Source: Planctomycetota bacterium (GTDB lineage Bacteria > Planctomycetota > UBA1135 > GCA-002686595). Taken from it: a DNA stretch of 14,027 bases. The stretch's first letter is position 1; each line of letters opens with the position of its first letter. The stretch spans positions 1 through 14,027 of the forward strand of contig WTJQ01000398.1 of NCBI GenBank assembly GCA_011524785.1, in the 5' to 3' direction. A program made the translations under genes and the position numbers. The notes under the pieces were generated by a model that made no database searches, was not told the DNA's origin, and worked only from the letters and a program-made list of their open reading frames with translations. This document shows, piece by piece, positions 1 through 5,930 of this stretch.

Positions 1-53
1 AGCTCGACGAGCTGCAGCGCCGCGTCACCTCCTGGGCGCGCGCGACCTCCTGA
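1..53 (+). CDS. C-terminal tail of an unidentified protein (partial)
   Basis: The first 53 bases can be read in frame 3 as the end of a protein, LDELQRRVTSWARATS, closed by TGA at 51-53. Every codon before the stop ends in G or C, as expected for coding sequence in this genome, and the fragment looks like an amphipathic helix. It ends 35 bases before the thioesterase start on the same strand, so the two could be co-transcribed. The fragment is too short to identify a family. The alternative is that this is simply the region upstream of the thioesterase, whose own frame is also open to the left edge. Confidence 0.4.
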   Translation, partial: LDELQRRVTSWARATS

Positions 54-88
54 CCGGCCGACGACTCCGTCCCGACCCCGCCTCCACC

Positions 89-502
89 ATGGCTCCCGAT
101 CCCGCTGCTCCCTCGTCCTCCGATCCCCCGACCGAGGCCCCCGCGATCCGACGCGTGATGATGCCGCGCGACACCAACGCGGTCGGGACCATCTTCGGAG
201 GCGTGATCCTCTCCGAGATCGACCTCGCCGCGGCGATCGAGGCCCACAAGCACCACCCCAAGCGGGTGGTGACGGTCTCGATGGACAAGATCGACTTCAA
301 GGCGCCGGTGTTCGTCGGCGACCTCGTGTCGTTCCACACCCGCACCGAGCGGATCGGGCGTACCTCGATCACGGTGCGCGTCGACGTGTGGTCGCAGCAG
401 CGCTTCGGAGGCGCCGACAACGTCCACGTGACCGAGGCGACCGTGACCATGGTCGCGGTGGACGACGCCATGCGTCCGGTCCCGGTGGGTCAGCTGGACT
501 AG
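89..502 (+). CDS. acyl-CoA thioesterase, YciA-like hotdog family
   Basis: A 137-residue single hotdog-domain protein of the YciA/acyl-CoA hydrolase type, which hydrolyses acyl-CoA to free acid and CoA in the cytoplasm. The family signature is clear: MMPRDTNAVGTIFGG (residues 24-38) followed by SEID, where D45 aligns with the catalytic Asp44 of Haemophilus YciA. Further on, VVTVSMDKIDFKAPVFVGD and the VDVWSQ strand match the usual beta-strand pattern. Length is typical (about 130-155). The first roughly 18 residues are a Pro/Ser/Asp-rich tail outside the domain. I chose ATG 89 as the first ATG in frame; ATG 158 would cut close to the domain and there is no clear ribosome-binding site for either. 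The stop overlaps that of the convergent ABC gene. Substrate preference cannot be read from the sequence. Confidence 0.88.
   Translation: MAPDPAAPSSSDPPTEAPAIRRVMMPRDTNAVGTIFGGVILSEIDLAAAIEAHKHHPKRVVTVSMDKIDFKAPVFVGDLVSFHTRTERIGRTSITVRVDVWSQQRFGGADNVHVTEATVTMVAVDDAMRPVPVGQLD
499..502. other. overlapping convergent stop codons (CTAG)
   Basis: The palindrome CTAG ends both genes: TAG at 500-502 stops the thioesterase on the plus strand and the complement of CTA at 499-501 is the TAG of the ABC ATPase on the minus strand. No room is left for a terminator between the two genes, so their transcripts must overlap at the 3' ends. Confidence 0.9.
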
Positions 503-1275
503 CGTCCCAGCTCGTCGAGGAGCCGCCCGGCAGCGGCCGCCGGGTCCTCGCTGCGCGCGAGGGCCGTGAACACCTGCTCGAGCGTGCCGCCCGTGCCAGC
601 CTGGCGCGTGAGGTCCTCGAGGGTCCCCTCGGCAACGACCTCACCCTCGGCGAGGATCACCATCCGATCGCAGACCCGCTCGACCACGTCCAGCAGGTGC
701 GAGGTGTAGAGCACCGCGCCGCCGCGGTCGGCCCACTGACGCAGCAGCTCCTTGACGAGGGCTGCGCCCGGCGCGTCCAGACCGGTCAAGGGCTCGTCCA
801 GCACCAGCAGGCCTGCGTCCGAGCAGAGCGCCAGGGCCAGGGCCGCCCGCTGCCGCATGCCGCGTGAGTACCCGCCGAGGGCCTCGGCGGAGCGCCCCTC
901 CAGACCGAGTCCGCGGACCACGGAGGCGCGGTCCGTTCCCTCGAGGGGTCGTCCTCGCAGGCCCAGGACCAGATCCATGTGCTGGTCGAGGCTCAGGTTC
1001 GGGTAGAGCGGGGCGCCGTCGGGAACGAGCGCCAGGTGGCGTCGCGCGCCCAGGGGATCGGTCGCGAGGTCGAGGCCCCCGATGTGGACCGTGCCTGCGT
1101 CGGGCTCGAGCAGGCCGGTCAGGATGCGGACGGTCGTGGTCTTGCCCGCGCCGTTGGGTCCGAGCAGGCCGACGACCTCCCCGGGGTGGACGGCCAGGTC
1201 CAGGCCGGCCACCGCGACCCGCTCCCCGAAGGTGCGGCGCACGCCGCTGAGCTGGAGGAGGGGAGGCCGGTCCAC
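499..1275 (-). CDS. ABC transporter ATP-binding protein (ABC-2/DrrA-like export type)
   Basis: A 258-residue ATPase subunit that would power a membrane transporter by ATP hydrolysis at the inner face of the membrane. Motifs in order: Walker A GPNGAGKTT (39-47), signature YSRGMRQR (136-143), Walker B LLVLDEP (156-162), D-loop GLD (165-167) and H-loop H193. The Q-loop position reads LVPDGAPLYPNLS (83-95), with Asp where many relatives have Gln or Glu; Glu is common in the ABC-2 export subfamily. A C-terminal tail follows the core after about residue 225. The start is GTG at 1273-1275; the upstream in-frame ATG (1293) is cut off by a TAG, so GTG is the first possible start. No permease gene is adjacent, so the partner must be encoded elsewhere and the cargo is unknown. 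Read-through from the gene upstream or an unseen promoter could drive it. Confidence 0.9.
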   Translation of the reverse strand: MDRPPLLQLSGVRRTFGERVAVAGLDLAVHPGEVVGLLGPNGAGKTTTVRILTGLLEPDAGTVHIGGLDLATDPLGARRHLALVPDGAPLYPNLSLDQHMDLVLGLRGRPLEGTDRASVVRGLGLEGRSAEALGGYSRGMRQRAALALALCSDAGLLVLDEPLTGLDAPGAALVKELLRQWADRGGAVLYTSHLLDVVERVCDRMVILAEGEVVAEGTLEDLTRQAGTGGTLEQVFTALARSEDPAAAAGRLLDELGR

Positions 1276-1318
1276 GTCAGCAGCCTAGCGCATGGAGGTC
1301 GTGGTCCCTCGCAACGAG

Positions 1319-1352
1319 CGCGGCCCCGCTCGAGGACTCGAGCGGGGCCGCG
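1319..1352 (-). terminator. long GC-rich hairpin, likely terminator of the radical-SAM-like gene
   Basis: A perfect inverted repeat with 16-bp arms (1319-1334 and 1337-1352) and a 2-base centre starts 21 bases after the stop of the gene at 1374-2114. As RNA it would fold into a very stable stem with a small loop. There is no run of T after it on the minus strand, so it is not a textbook intrinsic terminator. In GC-rich genomes such hairpins may still end or pause transcription, or protect the 3' end. It separates the radical-SAM-like gene from the ABC gene 44 bases further on. Confidence 0.65.
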
Positions 1353-1373
1353 GTCTGGAGCCTCGGTGGGGGC

Positions 1374-2114
1374 TCAGGCCATGAGGGCTTCGTCGTCGTA
1401 GAGGGTCGCCGGGAGGCCCTGGTTCTCGGTCAGGTCCTCCATCAGCTTGGCCACGGCGCCCGCCGGGGCCTGGCGCAGCTTGGCCCCCTTGGGGTTGTGG
1501 GGCTGGCCCTTCAGGACGTGGACGGCGATCGGCTTGATCTCCTGGACGCGCTTCACCCAGCCCTTCACCTCGGTGTCCTTCGTGTTGTCGGCGTCGCCCC
1601 GGTAGAAGCTGGCCTCGAGGATCAGGTGGTCGAAGTAGTGGAGGTCCTTGGTCAGCGAGGCGAGCTGGGGGCCCTTGGCGCCGGTCAGCGCCGTGAAGCC
1701 CTTCGAGGTGCCCCACTCATAGCGGACGAAGACGCGGTCGTAGATCGAGAGGGCCGCCCGCACGTCGTAGCTGGAGAAGTCGACGGAGCGGGTCTGGATG
1801 TAGAGCTTGGCCCGCGGGAACCACTTGTCGCAGAGGGCCCGGAAGTTCTCGGTGGCGTCCCGGAGGTCGGGGTGCTCGGTCGGATCGGCCGAGGTGCCCA
1901 CGATGACGATGCTCTGGAGCTTCTCGCCCGCCTTGGAGAGCTCGATCATCCGCGTGGCCGCCGTCGTCACGACCAGGGAGGAGCGGGGCAGCACGCTGTC
2001 CTTGGCGACCGACATGTGGTCGTGGGCAGCGCAGAGGTCGACGGTGAGAACGCGTCCGAGCCGCTCGGTGACGAGGGGCCCATGGACGATGGGGGTGGTG
2101 GTCGCGGTCGTCAT
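1374..2114 (-). CDS. radical-SAM-like protein (COG0731 type) lacking the cluster cysteines
   Basis: A 246-residue protein. Its start, HGPLVTERLGRVLTVDL (11-27), matches the GPVPSRRLGRSLGVDL opening of COG0731-type radical SAM proteins. The family's CxxxCxxC should follow at residues 33-40, but the segment reads HMSVAKDS, with His, Ala and Ser at the three cysteine positions. Later landmarks fit the fold: IVIVGTSADPTEHPDL (69-84) in place of the glycine-rich GEPTLHPDL strand, then LYIQTRS (104-110) where TNG is usual, then a segment ending in WVKRVQEIKPIAVHV (186-200). The whole protein has only two cysteines, C28 and C95, so no radical SAM cluster of the normal type can form. It may be a non-radical derivative, perhaps structural or regulatory. 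ATG 2114 is chosen because homology begins 10 residues later; the frame upstream to 2474 shows no family match and crosses the predicted promoter. No Shine-Dalgarno site is visible. The true function is unknown. Confidence 0.75.
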   Translation of the reverse strand: MTTATTTPIVHGPLVTERLGRVLTVDLCAAHDHMSVAKDSVLPRSSLVVTTAATRMIELSKAGEKLQSIVIVGTSADPTEHPDLRDATENFRALCDKWFPRAKLYIQTRSVDFSSYDVRAALSIYDRVFVRYEWGTSKGFTALTGAKGPQLASLTKDLHYFDHLILEASFYRGDADNTKDTEVKGWVKRVQEIKPIAVHVLKGQPHNPKGAKLRQAPAGAVAKLMEDLTENQGLPATLYDDEALMA

Positions 2115-2123
2115 GGGACGGGG

Positions 2124-2201
2124 CCTGCCAGGGCGGCAGGTCGAGGCCTCCGAGGAGGCCCTGGGGCGGGTCGAGAGGGCTCCGAGCCCTCTGGAGAGGG
2201 C
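2124..2201 (-). promoter_or_regulatory. structured leader with tandem inverted repeats
   Basis: Within the predicted 117-base leader of the radical-SAM-like gene lie three perfect inverted repeats: 2124-2140 (6-bp arms, 5-base loop), 2145-2160 (7-bp arms, 2-base centre) and 2174-2192 (9-bp arms, 1-base centre). A further copy of AGAGGGC at 2195-2201 can pair with the same GCCCTCT (2186-2192) that pairs with AGAGGGC at 2174-2180, giving two mutually exclusive stems. The hairpin nearest the gene lies 10-26 bases before the ATG, where a ribosome would load. This suggests control through RNA structure but matches no riboswitch class that I recognise. Confidence 0.45.
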
Positions 2202-2237
2202 CGGATACGGCCTACACCGCTCGCTGAGAGGGGAAAC

Positions 2238-2266
2238 AGCATAGGTTCTCGCATCCCTCCTGTCCA
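2238..2266 (-). promoter_or_regulatory. predicted sigma70-type promoter for the radical-SAM-like gene
   Basis: On the minus strand, -35 TGGACA (2266-2261, 5 of 6 to consensus) and -10 TATGCT (2243-2238, 4 of 6) are separated by exactly 17 bases. Transcription would start near 2231, giving a leader of about 117 bases. It lies in a relatively A/T-rich patch of otherwise very GC-rich DNA. Confidence 0.55.
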
Positions 2267-2961
2267 CCCTGGGGTGGGTCCTGAGGGTCCTCAAGAGGTC
2301 CCTCGGAGGGCTCGAAATCCCATCGTGAGGGCAAGAGTGGACCTCCATCCCGCATCTCGTATGCATTCGATCCACCCAATCCCCCGGTAGCCCGGGTCCC
2401 ATCGCGAGGCCTCGAGGAGGTAAGGGACCAGCAATTCCACGATGGCGGCGCTCGTCAGCGCGGCGCGAGCCCACCAGTCGAGTCCGGTGGAGCCCCCAGG
2501 GGGCGCCCGGAGGGCCTCCCAGGGGTCCGTGGATGAGGCCTGGGGAGCCCTCTCAGGAGCCTGACCCGGGGCCTGGGTCCGCGATTGGATGGCCGAGTGG
2601 AGCTGAGGAGGGACCATGAGGGCCTGAGCGATGGGGGTGCCGGGGGACCCGGCGCAGCGCGGCCCCGTCCGGCGCTCGAGCAACTGGAGCCAGGGCTCCC
2701 GGGCCCGGCCATGGCTCTCCCCGAGGACGGCTCCCGTCGGGCCTGGTGGCGGGGCTGCATGCCTTGCCAGGGGAGCGCGGCGCATGCAGTGCCCGGTGCT
2801 CCTCCCTGGGTCTCCTCCACAGGGCTCTCGGCCTGCTCCAGCCGAGGGATTCCGGTGTACCCCTGCCAGGGGCTTCCGGTGCTCCTGCCGGGGTCCGTCC
2901 GACCCCTCGGCGGGAAGTCGGTTCGAGGGCTCCAGGACCCCTCGCGCGACATCCGGTCACC
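2267..2961. other. noncoding intergenic stretch with GC-rich inverted repeats
   Basis: About 700 bases between the two outward promoters contain no convincing gene. Reading frames here give Pro/Arg/Gly/Ser-rich translations with no domain, no ribosome-binding site and no conserved start. What can be seen is inverted repeats: GCCCCC-A-GGGGGC at 2492-2504, an imperfect pair with 13-base arms (11 of 13 matching) at 2511-2523 and 2539-2551, GCCGGG-GGA-CCCGGC at 2639-2653 and CCCCTG-C-CAGGGG at 2860-2872. There are also short direct repeats: CCGGTGCTCCT at 2793-2803 and 2876-2886, and TTCCGGTG at 2850-2857 and 2874-2881. A small RNA gene or a decayed gene cannot be excluded. Confidence 0.5.
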
Positions 2962-2990
2962 TTGACCCCCCCCAGCACCCCTCCTAGACT
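2962..2990 (+). promoter_or_regulatory. predicted sigma70-type promoter of the nuo operon
   Basis: -35 TTGACC (2962-2967, 5 of 6 to consensus) and -10 TAGACT (2985-2990, 4 of 6) are separated by 17 bases. Transcription would start near 2997, leaving a leader of about 142 bases before nuoA. It is the best promoter-like pair I see upstream of the operon. Activity is inferred, not shown. Confidence 0.55.
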
Positions 2991-3000
2991 CTCGCGCGAG
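2991..3000. promoter_or_regulatory. palindrome over the predicted nuo start site, possible operator
   Basis: CTCGCGCGAG is a perfect 10-bp palindrome directly after the predicted -10 box and across the expected start point. A 9-of-10 copy, CTCGCGCGAC, lies at 2941-2950, exactly 50 bp upstream and just before the -35 box. A repressor or dimeric regulator binding both copies would fit this layout. CG-rich palindromes are common in such DNA, so this is tentative. Confidence 0.35.
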
Positions 3001-3138
3001 TTTCAGTCCCCGCCCAACCGGGCCGGAGCCGAGCCCTCAGCGGTGCGACAAATCGCCGCAACCCCTTGGACGCAAGGAGGATGCAGCGGATCGCGCGGTA
3101 GGGGTGTGGCCTCGGCGCGGGAGGAGTCCCCGCCCGCC

Positions 3139-3633
3139 ATGCTCTTCGACTACCTGAACGTCCTGGTCTTCGTGGCCGTGGGCTTCGTGTTCGTGATGGC
3201 GAACCTCGTCATCGGTTCCTTCATCCGGCCGAAGCGCCGGGGCACCGACGGTCTCGAGACCTACGAGTGCGGCGAGGAGACCATCGGCGACACGTGGATC
3301 CAGTTCGACATCCGGTACTACACCGTCGCTCTGATCTACGTGATCTTCGCCGTCGAGATCGCCTTCCTGTTCCCCTGGGCGATGGTGCTGAAGCGCGCCT
3401 TCGAGACGCCCGAGATCGGACTGTGGGCGCTGGCCAAGGGCTTCCTGTTCGTGACCATCCTGTTCTTCGGGCTGATCGCGGTGTGGGCCAAGGGCGACCT
3501 GGACTGGATCCTGACCTGGTCGAAGGAGTCGTACATCCCGACCGGGCGCAGGGAGGGCAGCACCATTCCGCCCCTCGCCGTGATCGACAGCGACGAGGAG
3601 TCCGGCGAGGGCTCCGAGGAAGAGGCCGCCTGA
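3139..3633 (+). CDS. nuoA: NADH-quinone oxidoreductase subunit A
   Basis: A 164-residue membrane subunit of complex I that helps form the quinone channel next to NuoH, NuoJ and NuoK. Three membrane segments are visible at about residues 6-27, 61-83 and 93-114. The family motif LETYECGEE is at 39-47, followed by [18 protein letters not shown] (56-73). In relatives the last part reads FVIFDVE: here Glu is kept (E73, equivalent to E. coli E81) but the Asp before it (E. coli D79) is A71. The C-terminus ends in an acidic tail rich in Glu and Ser. ATG 3139 fits the family start and has GAGGAG about 12 bases upstream; GTG 3106 would add 11 residues not seen in relatives. It is the first gene of the operon, 16 bases before nuoB. 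Confidence 0.95.
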   Translation: MLFDYLNVLVFVAVGFVFVMANLVIGSFIRPKRRGTDGLETYECGEETIGDTWIQFDIRYYTVALIYVIFAVEIAFLFPWAMVLKRAFETPEIGLWALAKGFLFVTILFFGLIAVWAKGDLDWILTWSKESYIPTGRREGSTIPPLAVIDSDEESGEGSEEEAA

Positions 3634-3649
3634 CGGCAGGAGAAGCACC

Positions 3650-4150
3650 ATGGGTCTGCTCGAAGAAGCATTCGAAGAGAACGTCCTGACCACCAAGGTC
3701 GACTGGCTCATCAACTGGGCCCGCCTCAACAGCATCTGGCCGATGACCTTCGGCCTGGCCTGCTGCGCCATCGAGATGATGGCGGTGGGGGCGGCTCACC
3801 ACGACCTGGACCGCTTCGGCGCCGGCGCCTTCCGCGCCTCACCGCGCCAGGCCGACCTGATGATCGTGGCAGGCACGGTCAACTTCAAGATGGGCGAGAG
3901 GGTCAAGCGCCTCTACGACCAGATGCCCCACCCGAAGTACGTCATCGCCATGGGCGCGTGCGCGACCGGCGGGGGCCCCTACTACAAGTACGGCTACACG
4001 GTCATGAAGGGCGTCGACCGGATCATCCCCGTCGACGTCTACATCGCTGGCTGCCCGCCGCGGCCCGAGGCGCTCCTGGAGGGACTCATGAAGCTCCAGG
4101 AGAAGATCAAGCGCACCCCCGTCATCCGCCGTCCCGCGCGGACCGCCTGA
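3650..4150 (+). CDS. nuoB: NADH-quinone oxidoreductase subunit B (cluster N2)
   Basis: A 166-residue peripheral-arm subunit that holds the terminal 4Fe-4S cluster N2 and passes electrons to quinone at the interface with NuoD. The four cluster ligands are all present: the tandem C38-C39 in [14 protein letters not shown]104 in [10 protein letters not shown] and C135 in [10 protein letters not shown]. The segment [16 protein letters not shown] (89-104) and [17 protein letters not shown] (121-137) are near the family consensus. A small variation is GTVNFKMG where many relatives have GTVTNKMA. Length is typical. The start is backed by a good ribosome-binding site, AGGAG at 3638-3642, 7 bases before the ATG. 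Confidence 0.97.
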   Translation: MGLLEEAFEENVLTTKVDWLINWARLNSIWPMTFGLACCAIEMMAVGAAHHDLDRFGAGAFRASPRQADLMIVAGTVNFKMGERVKRLYDQMPHPKYVIAMGACATGGGPYYKYGYTVMKGVDRIIPVDVYIAGCPPRPEALLEGLMKLQEKIKRTPVIRRPARTA

Positions 4151-4169
4151 GGCTCCCCGGAGGACACCC

Positions 4170-4685
4170 ATGGAGTTCCAAGCGATCCACGACCGCCTCA
4201 AGGCGCAGGGAGCGCCGGGCCTGCTCGGCTTCGACGAGCCGCGCCCGGCGAACAAGAAGGAGAAGGACCCCGGCCGCGCCGGGATGCCCTTCGTGACCAT
4301 CGACCCGGCGCACATGGTCGAGTTCCTCCGCGTCTGCCGCGACGACGAGAAGCTCAAGCTCGACATCCTCTGCGACCTCACCGCCTCGGATCCGTCCGCG
4401 GACTCCGAGGACCTCTGGATCCTGATCCAGCTGCTGTCGATCGAGCACAAGCACCGGCTCGCCATCAAGGCGCCGCTGCCCAAGAGCGCTCCCACCGTGG
4501 CCTCGGCCACCGCGATCTATCGCGCCGCCCAGTGGCACGAGCGCGAGTGCGGGGAGATGTACGGCATCACCTTCGAGGGCAACCCCGATCCGCGCCACAT
4601 CCTGCTCCCGGACGACTGGGAGGGCTATCCGCTCCGCAAGGACTACGAGTTCCCGCGGGAGTACCACGGCATCTCGTGCGAGTGA
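4170..4685 (+). CDS. nuoC: NADH-quinone oxidoreductase subunit C
   Basis: A 171-residue soluble subunit (30-kDa type) of the connecting module; it carries no cofactor and packs against NuoD and NuoB. The C-terminal signature is complete: WHERECGEMYGITFEGNPD (122-140), then LLPDDWEGYPLRKDYEF (145-161). Near the N-terminus there is an Asn/Lys/Glu/Pro-rich stretch at about 25-37 that looks like a flexible loop. NuoC is separate here and not fused to NuoD as in E. coli. Ribosome-binding site GGAGG (4159-4163) lies 6 bases before ATG 4170. The stop is 3 bases from nuoD. Confidence 0.96.
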   Translation: MEFQAIHDRLKAQGAPGLLGFDEPRPANKKEKDPGRAGMPFVTIDPAHMVEFLRVCRDDEKLKLDILCDLTASDPSADSEDLWILIQLLSIEHKHRLAIKAPLPKSAPTVASATAIYRAAQWHERECGEMYGITFEGNPDPRHILLPDDWEGYPLRKDYEFPREYHGISCE

Positions 4686-4688
4686 ATC

Positions 4689-5930
4689 ATGACTGACACC
4701 GTCGGAAAGGCCGAGGTCGAGCAGACCCCGCAGGACTACAAGCCCTCCATCCAGGCGGAGGAGCAGCGCACCCTGCCCAGCGGCGAGAAGGAGTTCTTCT
4801 TCGACGTCACCACCTCGGACCTCGAGGTGAACATGGGCCCGCAGCACCCCGCGACGCACGGGGTGATGCGCGTGCTGATTCGCTGCGACGGCGAGCTGGT
4901 GACCGGTGCGCAGGCCCACCTGGGCTACCTGCACCGGTGCGCCGAGAAGATCGGCGAGAACGTCGAGTGGCTGCAGTACCTGCCGTACACGGACCGGTAC
5001 GACTACCTCGCGTCGATGAACAACAACCTCGGGTACAGCCTCGCGGTCGAGGCCCTGATGCCCGACCTCGAGATCCCGCGGCGCGCCACCCTGCTGCGCA
5101 CGATCTGCGCGGAGCTCAACCGCATCGCCTCGCACCTCGTGGCGATCGGGACCTACGGCCTCGACATCGGGGCCTTCACCCCGTTCCTGTACGCCTTCCG
5201 CGAGCGCGAGTGGATCCAGGCGCTGTTCGAGAAGATCTGCGGCGCGCGCCTGACCTACAGCTACATCCGGATCGGCGGCGTCTTCAACGACGCGCCTCCC
5301 GGCTGGCTCCAGGAGGTCGGTCACTTCTGCGACGTCTTCGAGGAGAAGTGGAAGGAGTACCACGACCTGCTCGCGGTGAACCACGTCTTCGTGATGCGGA
5401 CGGCCAACGTCGGCGTCATCCCCAAGGACATGGCGATCGACTTCGGGCTCACCGGACCGATGCTGCGCGGCTCGGGCGTCGACTTCGACCTGCGCCGTGA
5501 CATGCCCTACATGGCCTACGGTGAGGCCCACGAGGCCGGGGCCTACGACGTCCCGCTCGGCGAGGGCAAGAAGGGCGCGCTCGGCGACTGCTGGGACCGC
5601 TTCTACGTCCGCATGCTCGAGATGAAGGAGTGCATCAAGCTGGTGCGCTGGTGCCTCGAGGTGATCGAGGACGGCCCGATCATCGGGGACGTCCCCAAGG
5701 TCCTGAAGGTGCCCGCTGGCGAGGCCTACGTCGGGATCGAGAACCCGCGCGGCGAGCTCGGGCACTACGTCCACTCCGACGGGGGCAAGGTCGCGGTGCG
5801 CTGCCGCGTGCGCGGCCCCTCCTTCACCAACCTCGCCGTCGTCGAGGAGCTCATGCCGGGCTCCCTGCTCGCCGACTCCGTGGCGATCATCGGCTCGACG
5901 GACATCGTGATCGGGGAGACGGATCGATGA
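4689..5930 (+). CDS. nuoD: NADH-quinone oxidoreductase subunit D (49-kDa type)
   Basis: A 413-residue subunit that with NuoB builds the quinone reduction site. NMGPQHPATHGVMR (48-61) holds the quinone-loop histidine H57, and DRYDY (102-106) ends in Y106; these align with bovine H59 and Y108, the pair that binds the quinone headgroup, with the same 49-residue spacing. HLGYLHRCAEKIGE (77-90), the RIASHL segment and the C-terminal GSTDIVIGETDR are all family signatures. The NiFe-hydrogenase cysteines are absent, as expected for NuoD. About 40 residues before the core are charged and probably flexible. There is no clear ribosome-binding site and only 3 bases to the nuoC stop, so translation is probably coupled. 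The stop overlaps the nuoH start as ATGA. Confidence 0.97.
   Translation: MTDTVGKAEVEQTPQDYKPSIQAEEQRTLPSGEKEFFFDVTTSDLEVNMGPQHPATHGVMRVLIRCDGELVTGAQAHLGYLHRCAEKIGENVEWLQYLPYTDRYDYLASMNNNLGYSLAVEALMPDLEIPRRATLLRTICAELNRIASHLVAIGTYGLDIGAFTPFLYAFREREWIQALFEKICGARLTYSYIRIGGVFNDAPPGWLQEVGHFCDVFEEKWKEYHDLLAVNHVFVMRTANVGVIPKDMAIDFGLTGPMLRGSGVDFDLRRDMPYMAYGEAHEAGAYDVPLGEGKKGALGDCWDRFYVRMLEMKECIKLVRWCLEVIEDGPIIGDVPKVLKVPAGEAYVGIENPRGELGHYVHSDGGKVAVRCRVRGPSFTNLAVVEELMPGSLLADSVAIIGSTDIVIGETDR

Noticed and set aside
2115..2474. Upstream extension of the radical-SAM-like gene to an earlier ATG at 2474 (366 residues)
   Set aside because: The extra 120 residues are Arg/Pro/Ser-rich without family match and would cross the predicted promoter and leader hairpins. 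Homology to the family begins 10 residues after ATG 2114.
2587..2600. GGATGGCCGAGTGG resembles the D-arm of Ser/Leu tRNAs
   Set aside because: No matching acceptor stem, anticodon arm or T-arm (GGTTCGAATCC type) lies at the right distance.
2291..2978. Several overlapping 120-165-codon frames in the intergenic region on both strands
   Set aside because: Translations are Pro/Arg/Gly/Ser-rich, conflict with each other, and show no domain, conserved start or ribosome-binding site.
3074..3101. Strong AAGGAGG directly followed by ATG and a six-codon frame ending in TAG, a possible leader peptide for nuo
   Set aside because: There is no spacer between the ribosome-binding sequence and the ATG, so initiation there is unlikely, and the peptide has no regulatory codon pattern.
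2746..3138. Upstream extension of nuoA, including GTG 3106
   Set aside because: NuoA proteins begin a few residues before the first membrane helix, as with ATG 3139. The upstream part has low-complexity composition and covers the predicted promoter.
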